Positions 1 through 7,855 of a stretch of 64,000 bases of DNA are shown piece by piece (positions within the stretch are counted from its first letter, which is position 1; each line of letters opens with the position of its first letter). The notes under the pieces are model-generated. The model was not told the DNA's origin, ran no database searches, and saw nothing but the letters and a program-made list of their open reading frames with translations. The stretch covers positions 414,505-478,504 of the forward strand of contig JALHQH010000002.1 in the NCBI GenBank assembly GCA_022842065.1, given 5' to 3'. The translations under genes were made by a program, and so were the position numbers. This DNA is from Caldilineaceae bacterium. Its GTDB lineage: Bacteria > Chloroflexota > Anaerolineae > Caldilineales > Caldilineaceae.

Positions 1-75
1 TAATGCGTCCCAGTGTCGAGCCTGCAGCCGGGGCTGCGCTCCTCGCCTTGAACCACTTTAAGAAAGAACAGAGTC

Positions 76-966
76 GTGAGTAGCCTGCCACCGACCGAAC
101 AGCGCAACCCCCTTACCATGCAACTGGATCGCCTGCCAACGCTCGAGCTAGTGCAGCTGATGAATCAACTCGATGCCACCATTCCCCTCGTCGTCGCCCA
201 AGCCCTACCCCAAATTGCGCAAACCGTTGATGCCATTGCGGCGACTTTGGCCAATGGTGGGCGACTCTTCTATCAGGGGGCGGGGACTAGTGGTCGGCTG
301 GCGGTGCTCGATGCGGCTGAACTTCTTCCAACCTTTAGCGCCCCACCGGGCTTGGTAATCGGCCTCATCGCAGGGGGCGAGGGCGCGCTGGTAAAATCAG
401 TCGAAGGGGCGGAAGATAGCCGCGCACTGGGTGAAGCCGATCTGCGCGCCCATGACTTTAGCCGGCAAGACATGTTGATTGGCGTTGCGGCCAGCGGTCG
501 CACCCCATATGTCTTAGCCGGCCTTGACTATGCGAATTCACTGGGTGCAGTGACGGGCTGTGTCGTCTGCAATCCAGCTTCGCCAATTGCCGCAGCGGCG
601 CAGTTGCCTATTGAAGTGGTCACCGGCCCCGAAGTGCTTACCGGCAGCACCCGACTACGTGCCGGGACAGTGACCAAGTTGGTGCTCAATATGCTCAGCA
701 CCTGCGCCATGGTCAAGTTGGGCAAGGTCTATGAAAATCTGATGGTCGATGTCCAGCCGACAAATGCCAAGTTACGGGAACGGGCTACGCGCATTGTGGC
801 CGAGATCACTGGCGTCCAGGCAGCCGCCGCCGAACAATTGCTTACTGCCGCCAACTGGCAGGTAAAGACAGCCGTCGTGATGGGGTTGGCAGGCGTGGAT
901 GCTGCCGTAGCGACAGCACGGTTAGCTGCCAGTCAGGGTCATGTCCGCGAGGCGATCATGCCCTAA
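76..966 (+). CDS. murQ: N-acetylmuramic acid 6-phosphate etherase
   Basis: MurQ cleaves the lactyl ether of N-acetylmuramic acid 6-phosphate to give GlcNAc 6-phosphate and D-lactate, a cytoplasmic step of peptidoglycan sugar recycling. The 296 residues match the usual family length. The N-terminal TEQRNP motif, the SIS-fold stretch FYQGAGTSGRLAVLDAAE and the later VDVQPTNAKLRERA stretch are typical. The start is GTG, chosen because the protein then begins just before TEQRNP as in homologues; the next ATG would remove that motif. No strong Shine-Dalgarno is visible. No anhydromuramyl kinase or PTS gene is adjacent. The following DUF4058 gene has its own promoter-like site. Confidence 0.95.
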   Translation: MSSLPPTEQRNPLTMQLDRLPTLELVQLMNQLDATIPLVVAQALPQIAQTVDAIAATLANGGRLFYQGAGTSGRLAVLDAAELLPTFSAPPGLVIGLIAGGEGALVKSVEGAEDSRALGEADLRAHDFSRQDMLIGVAASGRTPYVLAGLDYANSLGAVTGCVVCNPASPIAAAAQLPIEVVTGPEVLTGSTRLRAGTVTKLVLNMLSTCAMVKLGKVYENLMVDVQPTNAKLRERATRIVAEITGVQAAAAEQLLTAANWQVKTAVVMGLAGVDAAVATARLAASQGHVREAIMP

Positions 967-973
967 AAACGTG

Positions 974-988
974 CGTCTATGTTATAAT
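974..988 (+). promoter_or_regulatory. Extended -10 promoter before the DUF4058 gene
   Basis: TGTTATAAT (980-988) is an extended -10 box 40 bases before the ATG of the next gene. No clear -35 box is seen. Confidence 0.5.
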
Positions 989-1027
989 TAACACAAGAGC
1001 GACGTGTAGTTCTGTAGAGGAGGCATT

Positions 1028-1795
1028 ATGGCTTCACCCTTCCCAGGCATGGATCCTTATTTGGAAAGTCCAGAAATTTGGCGCAGTTTCCATCACCTGC
1101 TAACAGGTGAAATTATGACAGCGCTTAATGCACAATTGAGCCCACGTTATTATGCGGATGTTGAGATCCATACAGCGATCGATGAAATCGATATTGGAAC
1201 TTCATCGATGTATCCTGATGCGACGGTCTTTGACGTTGATCCTGAGTACCCAACAAGCAATATTGCCATCGCCATTCCATCGGCACCACATCGCCGAACA
1301 GCAGTGACGATGGAACAGACAAAATTGCGCGCAGTGTGGATTTATACCAGCGAAACGAAAGAATTAGTTACAACCATCGAGTTGCTCTCACCTGTCAACA
1401 AGCGGGGCAACGGGCTTGATCAATATCGCCAGAAACGGCGTCGCGTACTTTTATCAACTGTCCATTTTGTTGAAATCGACCTACTCCGTGGTGGTCATCG
1501 TCCAGGCTGGGAAGTCAATGATCCACCCTTTGATACCGACTACATTCTGCTCGTCAACCGTGCAGGCTATGCAGAGCGCACTTCAGAGATTTGGGATGTT
1601 GCGCTAGACGAACAGTTACCGACCATTCCGATTCCACTACTTAGCGCTGACCCCGATGTTGCCCTCGATCTACAGCAGGTCATAGAGAGCATTTACGTGC
1701 GCGCAGCTTATACGCGTCGTATTGACTATAGACAACCTGTACCACCGCCCGCATTACGCCCGGCAATACAGAAGTGGTTAGCCGAGCAAAAGTAG
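1028..1795 (+). CDS. DUF4058 family protein
   Basis: A 255-residue protein of unknown function. It opens with the family hallmark FPGMDPYLE, followed by W-R-S-F-H; the central segment ELLSPVNKRGNGLDQYRQKR carries conserved charged residues. I recall DUF4058 as frequent in cyanobacteria, Planctomycetes and Chloroflexota, often in many copies, and its SPVNK core resembles nuclease-like folds such as Uma2, but no activity can be assigned here. A strong ribosome binding site (GAGGAGG) lies just before the ATG. There is no signal peptide. It stands alone between murQ and the sugar transporter operon. Confidence 0.85.
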   Translation: MASPFPGMDPYLESPEIWRSFHHLLTGEIMTALNAQLSPRYYADVEIHTAIDEIDIGTSSMYPDATVFDVDPEYPTSNIAIAIPSAPHRRTAVTMEQTKLRAVWIYTSETKELVTTIELLSPVNKRGNGLDQYRQKRRRVLLSTVHFVEIDLLRGGHRPGWEVNDPPFDTDYILLVNRAGYAERTSEIWDVALDEQLPTIPIPLLSADPDVALDLQQVIESIYVRAAYTRRIDYRQPVPPPALRPAIQKWLAEQK

Positions 1796-2081
1796 TACAA
1801 ATATGTCTATGCAAGGTTGCACTTGACCAGCAGTAACGGTGAAGGCGCTAACCTGAGATACACCCCATTCCCCAAACCGCTTTGACACAGGTCCACGCCC
1901 ATGTTACACTGCAATTATTGGGTACAGTTGAGCATCCTCTATTTATAGTTCGCGCTGAATGCTCTTCGACGTTTTTTCACACTGGTCAAAACGCCGAAGC
2001 TCATTTCAACCGCAGTATAATATAACAAACCATCCTTAACTCTTCATCACACATTGATCAAGCGATCAAAGGAGATCTCCT
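1796..2081. other. Intergenic region before the sugar ABC operon
   Basis: No gene is seen. A TATAAT box at 2016-2021 has no good -35 partner. The ribosome binding site of the next gene is GGAG inside the palindrome GGAGATCTCC. Confidence 0.4.
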
Positions 2082-3437
2082 ATGACCGGATTGCAGAAAC
2101 AGCAATCAGCTTTCAGCCGCCGCCGTTTTCTCCAGTGGTCGGCCCTGAGCGCAGGGGCAGTTGCCATTGCCGCCTGTGCGCCCGTGGCCGCCCCCGGTAG
2201 CGATAGCAGCGCCGAAGGCGGGGATGCCGCTGGTGCGGCTGCTACCACGATCAGCTTTTTGACCCAAGGTGGCCCCGATTCAGAAAAGCGCTACCTGCCG
2301 ATCCAAGAGATGTTTGCCGAGCAGGATCCCAGCACGACGGTTGAATTTGTTTGGCATCCCGGCGGTGCGATTGAAATTCAGCAGAAGCTGCTGACAATGA
2401 TTGCCGGTGGTGAAGGACCCGATGTCTACTGGACGCACACCTACATCAATCCCGGCTTGGCCAAACGTAACGTGCCCTTGGCCCTTGGCGATCTCTTCGC
2501 CAGCGATACGACGTGGAGCACAGACGACTACTTCGCCGGCTCGATCAGCGATTTCCAGGTTAATGGTCAACAATATGCCATGCCACGTGAGACAACAGCC
2601 AGTGTGATGATCTACAACAAGACGCTGCTCGAGGCAAGTGGCGCAGCGCTGCCCACCCCGGAATGGACCTGGGATGATTTTGTGCAGATCGCGGAAACCG
2701 TTACCACCGGCGAGGGTGCGGAAAAGGTCTTCGGCACGGCCAACTTCAATGCCAATGCCTACACCTTTGTACGCTGCTGGCAAAAAGGCGGCGACATTCT
2801 CAATGAAGATCGCACCCAATTCACGATGAATGAAGAGCCGGCGGTCGCTGGGGTCCAATCGATTGTCGATCTGATTGCTGCCGGCGTCCACGCCAGCGGC
2901 ACCGAATTGGCCGGTCGCCCCTATGCCGAAGTCTTCCTCACCGGCAATATTGGCATGTTCCCGCAATTCTCCGTCTTCACCGCAATTCTGCCCGCCGAAT
3001 TTGAGTGGGATATTGCGCACATGCCCGTCAACGCCGACGAGACCCGCACGACGCGCGTCGCCTCCGCCGGTCACAGCATCTATGCCGCCACCGAAAAGGT
3101 TGATGCCGCTTGGTCCTGGCTGCGCATGATCGAGAGCAAAGCCGCCTTTGAACACCTGGTCACCACCGGGTTAAGCGTCCCTGCGCACAAGGAAGTCGCC
3201 GAAAGCCCGGCCCACCTGAATCCCGATCAACCACCGGCGGCGAAGAATATCTTCCTCGAAGCGCTCAACTACGGTCGCCCCGAACCAGTCGCCGGCGACT
3301 GGATCGGCGTCCACCGCGAGATCACGGCGGCGTTGGAAGGCATCTACGGCGTCAGCCAGCGCGATCCCAAGGAAGCTTTGGATGAGATCGCAGATCTGGT
3401 GAATGAATTGATCGCGGCGGAGCCGACTGCGGCGTAG
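2082..3437 (+). CDS. ABC transporter sugar-binding lipoprotein (Tat signal)
   Basis: Extracellular solute-binding protein, family 1, of 451 residues. It captures a sugar or related solute and delivers it to the two permeases that follow. The N-terminus has a twin-arginine motif (SRRRFLQW), a short hydrophobic stretch and a lipobox ending in A-A-C, so it is predicted to be Tat-exported and lipid-anchored. The mature part starts after a Ser/Gly/Ala-rich linker and carries typical binding-protein segments (FLTQGGPDSEKRYLPIQEMF, YWTHTYINPG, YNKTLLEASG). Gene order binding protein-permease-permease is standard for CUT1 importers; no ATPase gene is adjacent, so a shared MsmK/UgpC-type ATPase elsewhere is likely. 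The substrate cannot be read from sequence. Confidence 0.9.
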   Translation: MTGLQKQQSAFSRRRFLQWSALSAGAVAIAACAPVAAPGSDSSAEGGDAAGAAATTISFLTQGGPDSEKRYLPIQEMFAEQDPSTTVEFVWHPGGAIEIQQKLLTMIAGGEGPDVYWTHTYINPGLAKRNVPLALGDLFASDTTWSTDDYFAGSISDFQVNGQQYAMPRETTASVMIYNKTLLEASGAALPTPEWTWDDFVQIAETVTTGEGAEKVFGTANFNANAYTFVRCWQKGGDILNEDRTQFTMNEEPAVAGVQSIVDLIAAGVHASGTELAGRPYAEVFLTGNIGMFPQFSVFTAILPAEFEWDIAHMPVNADETRTTRVASAGHSIYAATEKVDAAWSWLRMIESKAAFEHLVTTGLSVPAHKEVAESPAHLNPDQPPAAKNIFLEALNYGRPEPVAGDWIGVHREITAALEGIYGVSQRDPKEALDEIADLVNELIAAEPTAA

Positions 3438-3507
3438 ATACGAGATACGAGATACGAGATTCGAGACACGCGCCTAGGGAGCACCCGCTCGTGTCTCGTG
3501 TCTCGTG
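3438..3507. repeat. GAGATAC-word hairpin array
   Basis: The left arm is repeated ACGAGAT words and the right arm is repeated CTCGTGT words, so the transcript can fold in several registers. The spacer GCGCCTAGGGAGCACCCGC resembles the spacer of the array near 17.6 kb. The array lies between the binding-protein stop and the permease start and would separate the two messages. Confidence 0.75.
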
Positions 3508-3527
3508 GCAAAAGTAAAGGATACGGC

Positions 3528-4445
3528 ATGGCTGTGCAGGCGACGCGGCGCAAGCGGCGGGGTTCATTGCTCCGGCGTGAGGCGCTTGATGGTTATATCT
3601 TTATTTTGCCCTGGATCATTGGCTTTTTGGTCTTTATTGCCGGGCCGATGGTGGCCTCTTTTCTGATCAGCTTTATGCGCTGGGAGATTGTGACGCCGCC
3701 GGCTTGGGTCGGGGTGGAACAGTATCGTAAACTGTTAAACGACAGTCGCTTTTACTTGTCGCTCTATAATACGGCCTATTATGTCTTTATCGGCGTACCG
3801 CTGCATCTGTTGCTGGCATTGTTGGCGGCGATGGCGATGAATCTGAATCTGCGCGGCATTCGCTTTTACCGGACGATTTACTTTATTCCGAGCATTACGC
3901 CGGTTGTGGCTAGCTCGCTACTTTGGCTCTGGATCTTTAACCCTGAGTTTGGTTTGGCGAATGCAGCACTGACGGCGCTAGGGTTACCGCGGCTTTTTTG
4001 GTTACAAGATCCGGCGCTGGCCAAAGCCGCTTTTATCATCATGAGCTTCTGGAGCATTGGCGGGCAGATGGTCATTCTGTTGGCTGGGCTGAAGGGGATC
4101 CCGCGCACCCTCTACGAAGCAGCGGAGATCGATGGAGCTGGCGGCTGGGCTTCATTTCGCCATATTACCCTGCCGATGCTCTCACCGGCGATCTTTTTCA
4201 ACCTGATCCTGGCCGTTATTGGTGCGTTTCAGGTCTTTACGCAGAGTTACATTATCACCGGCGGTGGCCCCGAAAATGCCACGCTCTTCTATGTACTTTA
4301 CCTCTACCGCATGGCCTTTGAAAATTTCCAGATGGGCTATGCCTCGGCGATGGCATGGGTACTCTTCCTGATCATCTTACTCTTTACTTTTGTCCAGTTC
4401 CGGCTTTCGGATCGCTGGGTCTTCTATGAAGGATCGGTGCGCTGA
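3528..4445 (+). CDS. ABC sugar transporter permease (MalF/UgpA-like)
   Basis: Inner-membrane permease of 305 residues, first of the pair in a CUT1-type importer. A basic N-terminus (RRKRRGSLLRRE) is followed by about six hydrophobic segments. The EAA loop that contacts the ATPase is seen as LYEAAEIDGAGGWASFRHIT, followed by LPML. The ATG at 3528 is preferred because AAAGG lies seven bases before it; an in-frame GTG 30 bases upstream falls inside the hairpin repeat. Its TGA overlaps the ATG of the second permease by one base, implying translational coupling. Confidence 0.92.
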   Translation: MAVQATRRKRRGSLLRREALDGYIFILPWIIGFLVFIAGPMVASFLISFMRWEIVTPPAWVGVEQYRKLLNDSRFYLSLYNTAYYVFIGVPLHLLLALLAAMAMNLNLRGIRFYRTIYFIPSITPVVASSLLWLWIFNPEFGLANAALTALGLPRLFWLQDPALAKAAFIIMSFWSIGGQMVILLAGLKGIPRTLYEAAEIDGAGGWASFRHITLPMLSPAIFFNLILAVIGAFQVFTQSYIITGGGPENATLFYVLYLYRMAFENFQMGYASAMAWVLFLIILLFTFVQFRLSDRWVFYEGSVR

Positions 4446-5341
4446 TGGCCCTTTCGGCTCCTGTGGAAACAACCGATACGGTGATCCTGGCGGTGGATAG
4501 CCCAGAGCGGCGGTGCAGCATCTGGCGTGAATTGCCGTGGCACTTTGTGCTGTCTGCGATAGGCGTGCTGTTGCTCGCGCCACTGGCTTGGCTGGTCTCA
4601 ACATCGCTGAAAGAACCGAGTGCGATCTTTATTTTGCCGCCCCAATGGATTCCCAGCCCCTTTCGCTGGCAGAATTATCCAGAAGCACTAACGGCCCAGC
4701 CCTTTCTGCGTTTCTTTTTGAATACACTGACGATTACCGTGTTGGCAACGCTGGGCACGGTGATCACAGCGTCGATGGCGGCCTTTGCTTTTGCCCGCTT
4801 GCGTTTTCCGGCGCGTGGGTTGCTCTTTGGCCTGGTCATCTCGACGTTGATGTTACCGAGCATTGTCACGCTGATTCCAACGTTTATTCTCTTTCGCTAC
4901 TTGCGTTGGATCGACACCTTTCTGCCGCTGATCGTGCCCTTTTGGTTTGGCGGTGGCGCGTTTAACATCTTTCTCATGCGCCAGTTCTTCCTGACAATTC
5001 CGTTGGAGTTAGATGAAGCCGCGCGCATTGATGGGGCAAATAGCTATCGCATTTATGCCCAGATTGCTTTGCCGCTGGCCAAGCCAGCAGTGGCAACAGT
5101 AGTGATCTTTAGCATCATCGCGCACTGGAATGAGTTTGTGCTGCCGCTCATCTACCTGCACAGCACGGAAAAGTGGACAATGGCGATTGGACTGCAAGGC
5201 TTTTCCGATCTCTATTCCACCCAATGGCACTGGCTGATGGCGGCGTCCACAGTGATGGTCTTGCCGCTGATTATCCTCTTCTTCAGTGCACAGCGTTACT
5301 ACCTGGAAGGGATCCAGATGTCGGGTATCGCGGGGCGGTGA
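4445..5341 (+). CDS. ABC sugar transporter permease (MalG/UgpE-like)
   Basis: Second permease, 298 residues, with about six membrane segments. The EAA loop reads ELDEAARIDGANSYRIYAQI followed by ALPLAKPA. It pairs with the upstream permease to form the channel. The start codon shares one base with the preceding stop (TGATG). No ATP-binding subunit follows; after a hairpin repeat comes an unrelated thiamine-diphosphate enzyme, so the transporter operon probably ends here. Confidence 0.92.
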   Translation: MALSAPVETTDTVILAVDSPERRCSIWRELPWHFVLSAIGVLLLAPLAWLVSTSLKEPSAIFILPPQWIPSPFRWQNYPEALTAQPFLRFFLNTLTITVLATLGTVITASMAAFAFARLRFPARGLLFGLVISTLMLPSIVTLIPTFILFRYLRWIDTFLPLIVPFWFGGGAFNIFLMRQFFLTIPLELDEAARIDGANSYRIYAQIALPLAKPAVATVVIFSIIAHWNEFVLPLIYLHSTEKWTMAIGLQGFSDLYSTQWHWLMAASTVMVLPLIILFFSAQRYYLEGIQMSGIAGR

Positions 5342-5372
5342 GATCATTTAAGAGTCAATGATAGTTAAAAGC

Positions 5373-5434
5373 GATCCACGAAGACACACGAAGACACACG
5401 AAGGGTAGTTTTTCTTCGTGTGTCTTCGTGGATC
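5373..5434. repeat. CACGAAGACA-word hairpin
   Basis: Perfect 21-base arms (5373-5393 and 5414-5434) built from CACGAAGACA words enclose a 20-base loop holding a further partial unit. It sits between the permease stop and the next ribosome binding site, so it could end the transporter transcript. Confidence 0.8.
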
Positions 5435-5459
5435 AGGACAAGGTATTGGAGCAAGAGAG

Positions 5460-7067
5460 ATGCCCACTGTTGCAGAAGTGCTCATTGATACATTAGCCGC
5501 AGCCGGGGTTGAGACAATTTTTGGGATGCCGGGCGGTGAAGTGGTCGAGATTTTAGATGCGATCCGGCGCAAGGGATTGCACTTTATTCTGACCCACAAC
5601 GAGAGTTCAGCGGTCTTTATGGCCGATGCCATGGCGCGCCTGACGGGTAAACCAGGCGTCGCGCTTAGTACCCTTGGACCTGGTGCGACGAATGCTGTGA
5701 CTGGGGTGGCGCACGCGTACTTGGATCGCTCCCCCGTCATTCAGATTACCGCGCAAAAACCGGATAATCTGCTGCCTGATTACACCCACCAGGTACTTGA
5801 TCTCCATGCCCTCTATCGCCCGATTACCAAAGGCACCTTTCAGTTGACCCCAGAGAATGTAGAGGAAACAGTCGCCCAAGCTGTAGCGCTGGCCTTACAT
5901 GGCCGCCCTGGTCCTGTCCATTTACAGCTCAGCAACGAGGAAGCCAGCAGACCGGCAATGATAGGTGCAGGCGCAATGACAACTGCGACACCGCCACCAG
6001 TCGTCGATCTACAGCAAATCAAACAGGCCCGCGCACTCCTCGCCCAGGCCAAACGGCCGGTAATTGTGGCAGGGTTGGGCTTAGAACCACAAGGCCCCTA
6101 CACATCACTACACGAATTCGCCGAGGCAGCCCAGGCCCCGGTCATTATGACCCCCAAAGTCAAAGGTGCGCTCTCTGATCAGCATCCCCTCGCCGCCGGG
6201 GCGATTGGCTTGACACGCGCCGATCCAGTCTATACCCTGTTAGACGAAGCAGATTGTATCATTGCCGTCGGCTTTGATGTGGTGGAGTTGGTCAAGCCGT
6301 GGCAGCAAGCCGCAGGGCTGATCTGGGTGGCACCGTGGGCGAATGTTGATCCGGTGGTGCCAGCAGCGGTCGAGTTGGTTGGTGATATGAGTGCGATTTT
6401 GCAACAGTTGGCCGACAGTGAGTTTGCCACTGATGCGGCGTGGGGTGCGGCACGCATCACGGCCTGGCGCGCAACACAGCCAAAGCGGCCATTGCCGCCG
6501 GCTGTCACTGGCCGGGTGTTACCGCAGCGGGTGCTCGCCGCGCTGCGCCGTCAGCTTGCGCCCGATACATTGCTGGCCGTTGATGTCGGTTCGCACAAGA
6601 TCTTTAGTTCGCTGGAATGGCCGACCTATACCCCAAATCGCTTTCTGGTCTCCAATGGTTTGTCGAGCATGGGCTTCGCACTGCCTAGTGCGATTGGGGC
6701 GAGTCTGGCCTTAAATGGCGCGCCGACCGTTTGTCTCACTGGTGATGCGGGGATGGCGATGGTCATGGGCGAACTAGGCGTGCTCGCGCAGTTGGGTTTG
6801 CCGGTGATGGTGATTGTGCTCAATGACTGTGCCATCGACCTGATTCGCTCGCATCAACTGCGATCGGGCAAACCGGTCTATGGCACCGAATTTGCCAGCC
6901 CCAACTTTTGTCGCATTGCCGCGGCTTATGGCATCGAGTCGATCCGCGTGACCAGCGATGATACGCTGGATGCCGCCATTGCCGCGGCGATCCAAACCAA
7001 ACAGCCAGCCTTGATCGAAGTGATGCTTGATCCAGTGAGTTATCCGACAACGCCGGTTTATGGTTGA
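5460..7067 (+). CDS. Thiamine-diphosphate enzyme, acetolactate synthase-like
   Basis: A 535-residue enzyme of the acetolactate synthase/pyruvate oxidase/benzoylformate decarboxylase superfamily. The N-terminal pyrimidine-binding domain has IFGMPGGEVVE and the catalytic Glu in THNESSAVFMADAMARLTG; a central domain follows; the C-terminal domain has the diphosphate-binding motif GDAGMAMVMGEL ending near LNDCAIDLI. The usual GDG is GDA here and the usual paired Asn is partly altered. There is no regulatory subunit gene, and ilvC is not nearby, so anabolic IlvB is not certain; a catabolic 2-oxoacid enzyme is possible. The ATG at 5460 follows GGAG with eight-base spacing. Confidence 0.85.
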   Translation: MPTVAEVLIDTLAAAGVETIFGMPGGEVVEILDAIRRKGLHFILTHNESSAVFMADAMARLTGKPGVALSTLGPGATNAVTGVAHAYLDRSPVIQITAQKPDNLLPDYTHQVLDLHALYRPITKGTFQLTPENVEETVAQAVALALHGRPGPVHLQLSNEEASRPAMIGAGAMTTATPPPVVDLQQIKQARALLAQAKRPVIVAGLGLEPQGPYTSLHEFAEAAQAPVIMTPKVKGALSDQHPLAAGAIGLTRADPVYTLLDEADCIIAVGFDVVELVKPWQQAAGLIWVAPWANVDPVVPAAVELVGDMSAILQQLADSEFATDAAWGAARITAWRATQPKRPLPPAVTGRVLPQRVLAALRRQLAPDTLLAVDVGSHKIFSSLEWPTYTPNRFLVSNGLSSMGFALPSAIGASLALNGAPTVCLTGDAGMAMVMGELGVLAQLGLPVMVIVLNDCAIDLIRSHQLRSGKPVYGTEFASPNFCRIAAAYGIESIRVTSDDTLDAAIAAAIQTKQPALIEVMLDPVSYPTTPVYG

Positions 7068-7082
7068 GCCACGCCGCAGTAT

Positions 7083-7145
7083 GCAGGTGAATGCGCAGGT
7101 GAATGAATTCACCTGCTGATAGGCAAAAACCCGTTAAAACGGGTT
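7083..7145 (+). repeat. TGAATGAATTCA / AACCCGTT repeat element, copy 1
   Basis: A 22-base near-palindrome centred on TGAATGAATTCA (7095-7116) is followed by TGATAGGCAAAA and the hairpin AACCCGTT-aa-AACGGGTT (7128-7145). The same layout recurs at 9642 and, inverted, at 14593. The hairpin may act as a terminator for the upstream gene. Confidence 0.75.
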
Positions 7146-7201
7146 AAGGTATCGCGCCCCATTAACCATTAATTATTAATTATTTTCCATTAATTATTAC
7201 C

Positions 7202-7816
7202 ATGTCTGCGCCTGAAGATCTCACACCCGACCTGCTGCTCTACGCCTACAGTCATGGCATCTTTCCCATGGGCCATGACGATGGTGAGATCTATTGGTAT
7301 GACCCGGACCCACGCGCGATTATTCCGCTGGATCATACCTTTCATGTGCCGCGCTCGCTGGCGCGCCGCATCCGGCAGGGAGGCTTTACCGTGCGCGTCG
7401 ACAGCGCCTTTCGCCAGGTGATCACGACCTGTGCCGAACCGACCCCGGAACGCGATATGACCTGGATCACGCCGCCGATTATTGATATTTACTGTGAGTT
7501 GCACCGGCTGGGCTATGCCCACAGCGTGGAAACGTGGATTGACGAGGAATTAGTTGGCGGGCTTTACGGGGTGGCGGTCAATGGGCTTTTTGCGGGGGAG
7601 AGTATGTTTAGCCGGGCCGTCGACAGTAGCAAGATCGCCCTGGTCCATCTGGTCGAACGGTTGCGCGCCGGCAGCTTTGTCCTGCTCGATACGCAGTTTA
7701 TGACCGAACATCTGCGCCGCTTTGGCACGGTGGAGATCACGCGTGCAGAGTATCAACGGCGGCTGACAGTGGCGATGATGACCCACGCCGTTTTCGACCC
7801 ATTATCGCTTTCGTAG
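7202..7816 (+). CDS. aat: Leucyl/phenylalanyl-tRNA--protein transferase
   Basis: Aat adds Leu or Phe from tRNA to proteins with N-terminal Arg or Lys, marking them for ClpS/ClpAP degradation (N-end rule). The 204 residues are normal. Signature segments are LLLYAYSHGIFPMG, WYDPDPRAIIPL, TWITPPIIDIYCELH, GGLYGVAVNGLFAGESMFSR and LLDTQFMTEHLRRFG. No good ribosome binding site precedes the ATG; the leader is AT-rich (TTAATTATTA). The stop codon lies inside a perfect hairpin shared with the convergent argS gene. Confidence 0.96.
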   Translation: MSAPEDLTPDLLLYAYSHGIFPMGHDDGEIYWYDPDPRAIIPLDHTFHVPRSLARRIRQGGFTVRVDSAFRQVITTCAEPTPERDMTWITPPIIDIYCELHRLGYAHSVETWIDEELVGGLYGVAVNGLFAGESMFSRAVDSSKIALVHLVERLRAGSFVLLDTQFMTEHLRRFGTVEITRAEYQRRLTVAMMTHAVFDPLSLS

Positions 7817-7852
7817 TGGCACGGCCTGCCGTGCCACTACGAAAGCGATAAT
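7801..7852. terminator. Bidirectional terminator hairpin, aat/argS
   Basis: Perfect 24-base arms (7801-7824, 7829-7852) around a four-base loop CCTG. The left arm includes the last codons and stop of aat. A T-rich run follows on the plus strand. The position between convergent genes fits a two-way terminator. Confidence 0.85.
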
Positions 7853-7855
7853 CTT

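Noticed and set aside
2280..3155. Minus-strand frame of 291 codons
   Set aside because: Antisense to the clear sugar-binding protein; no ribosome site and no recognisable motif.
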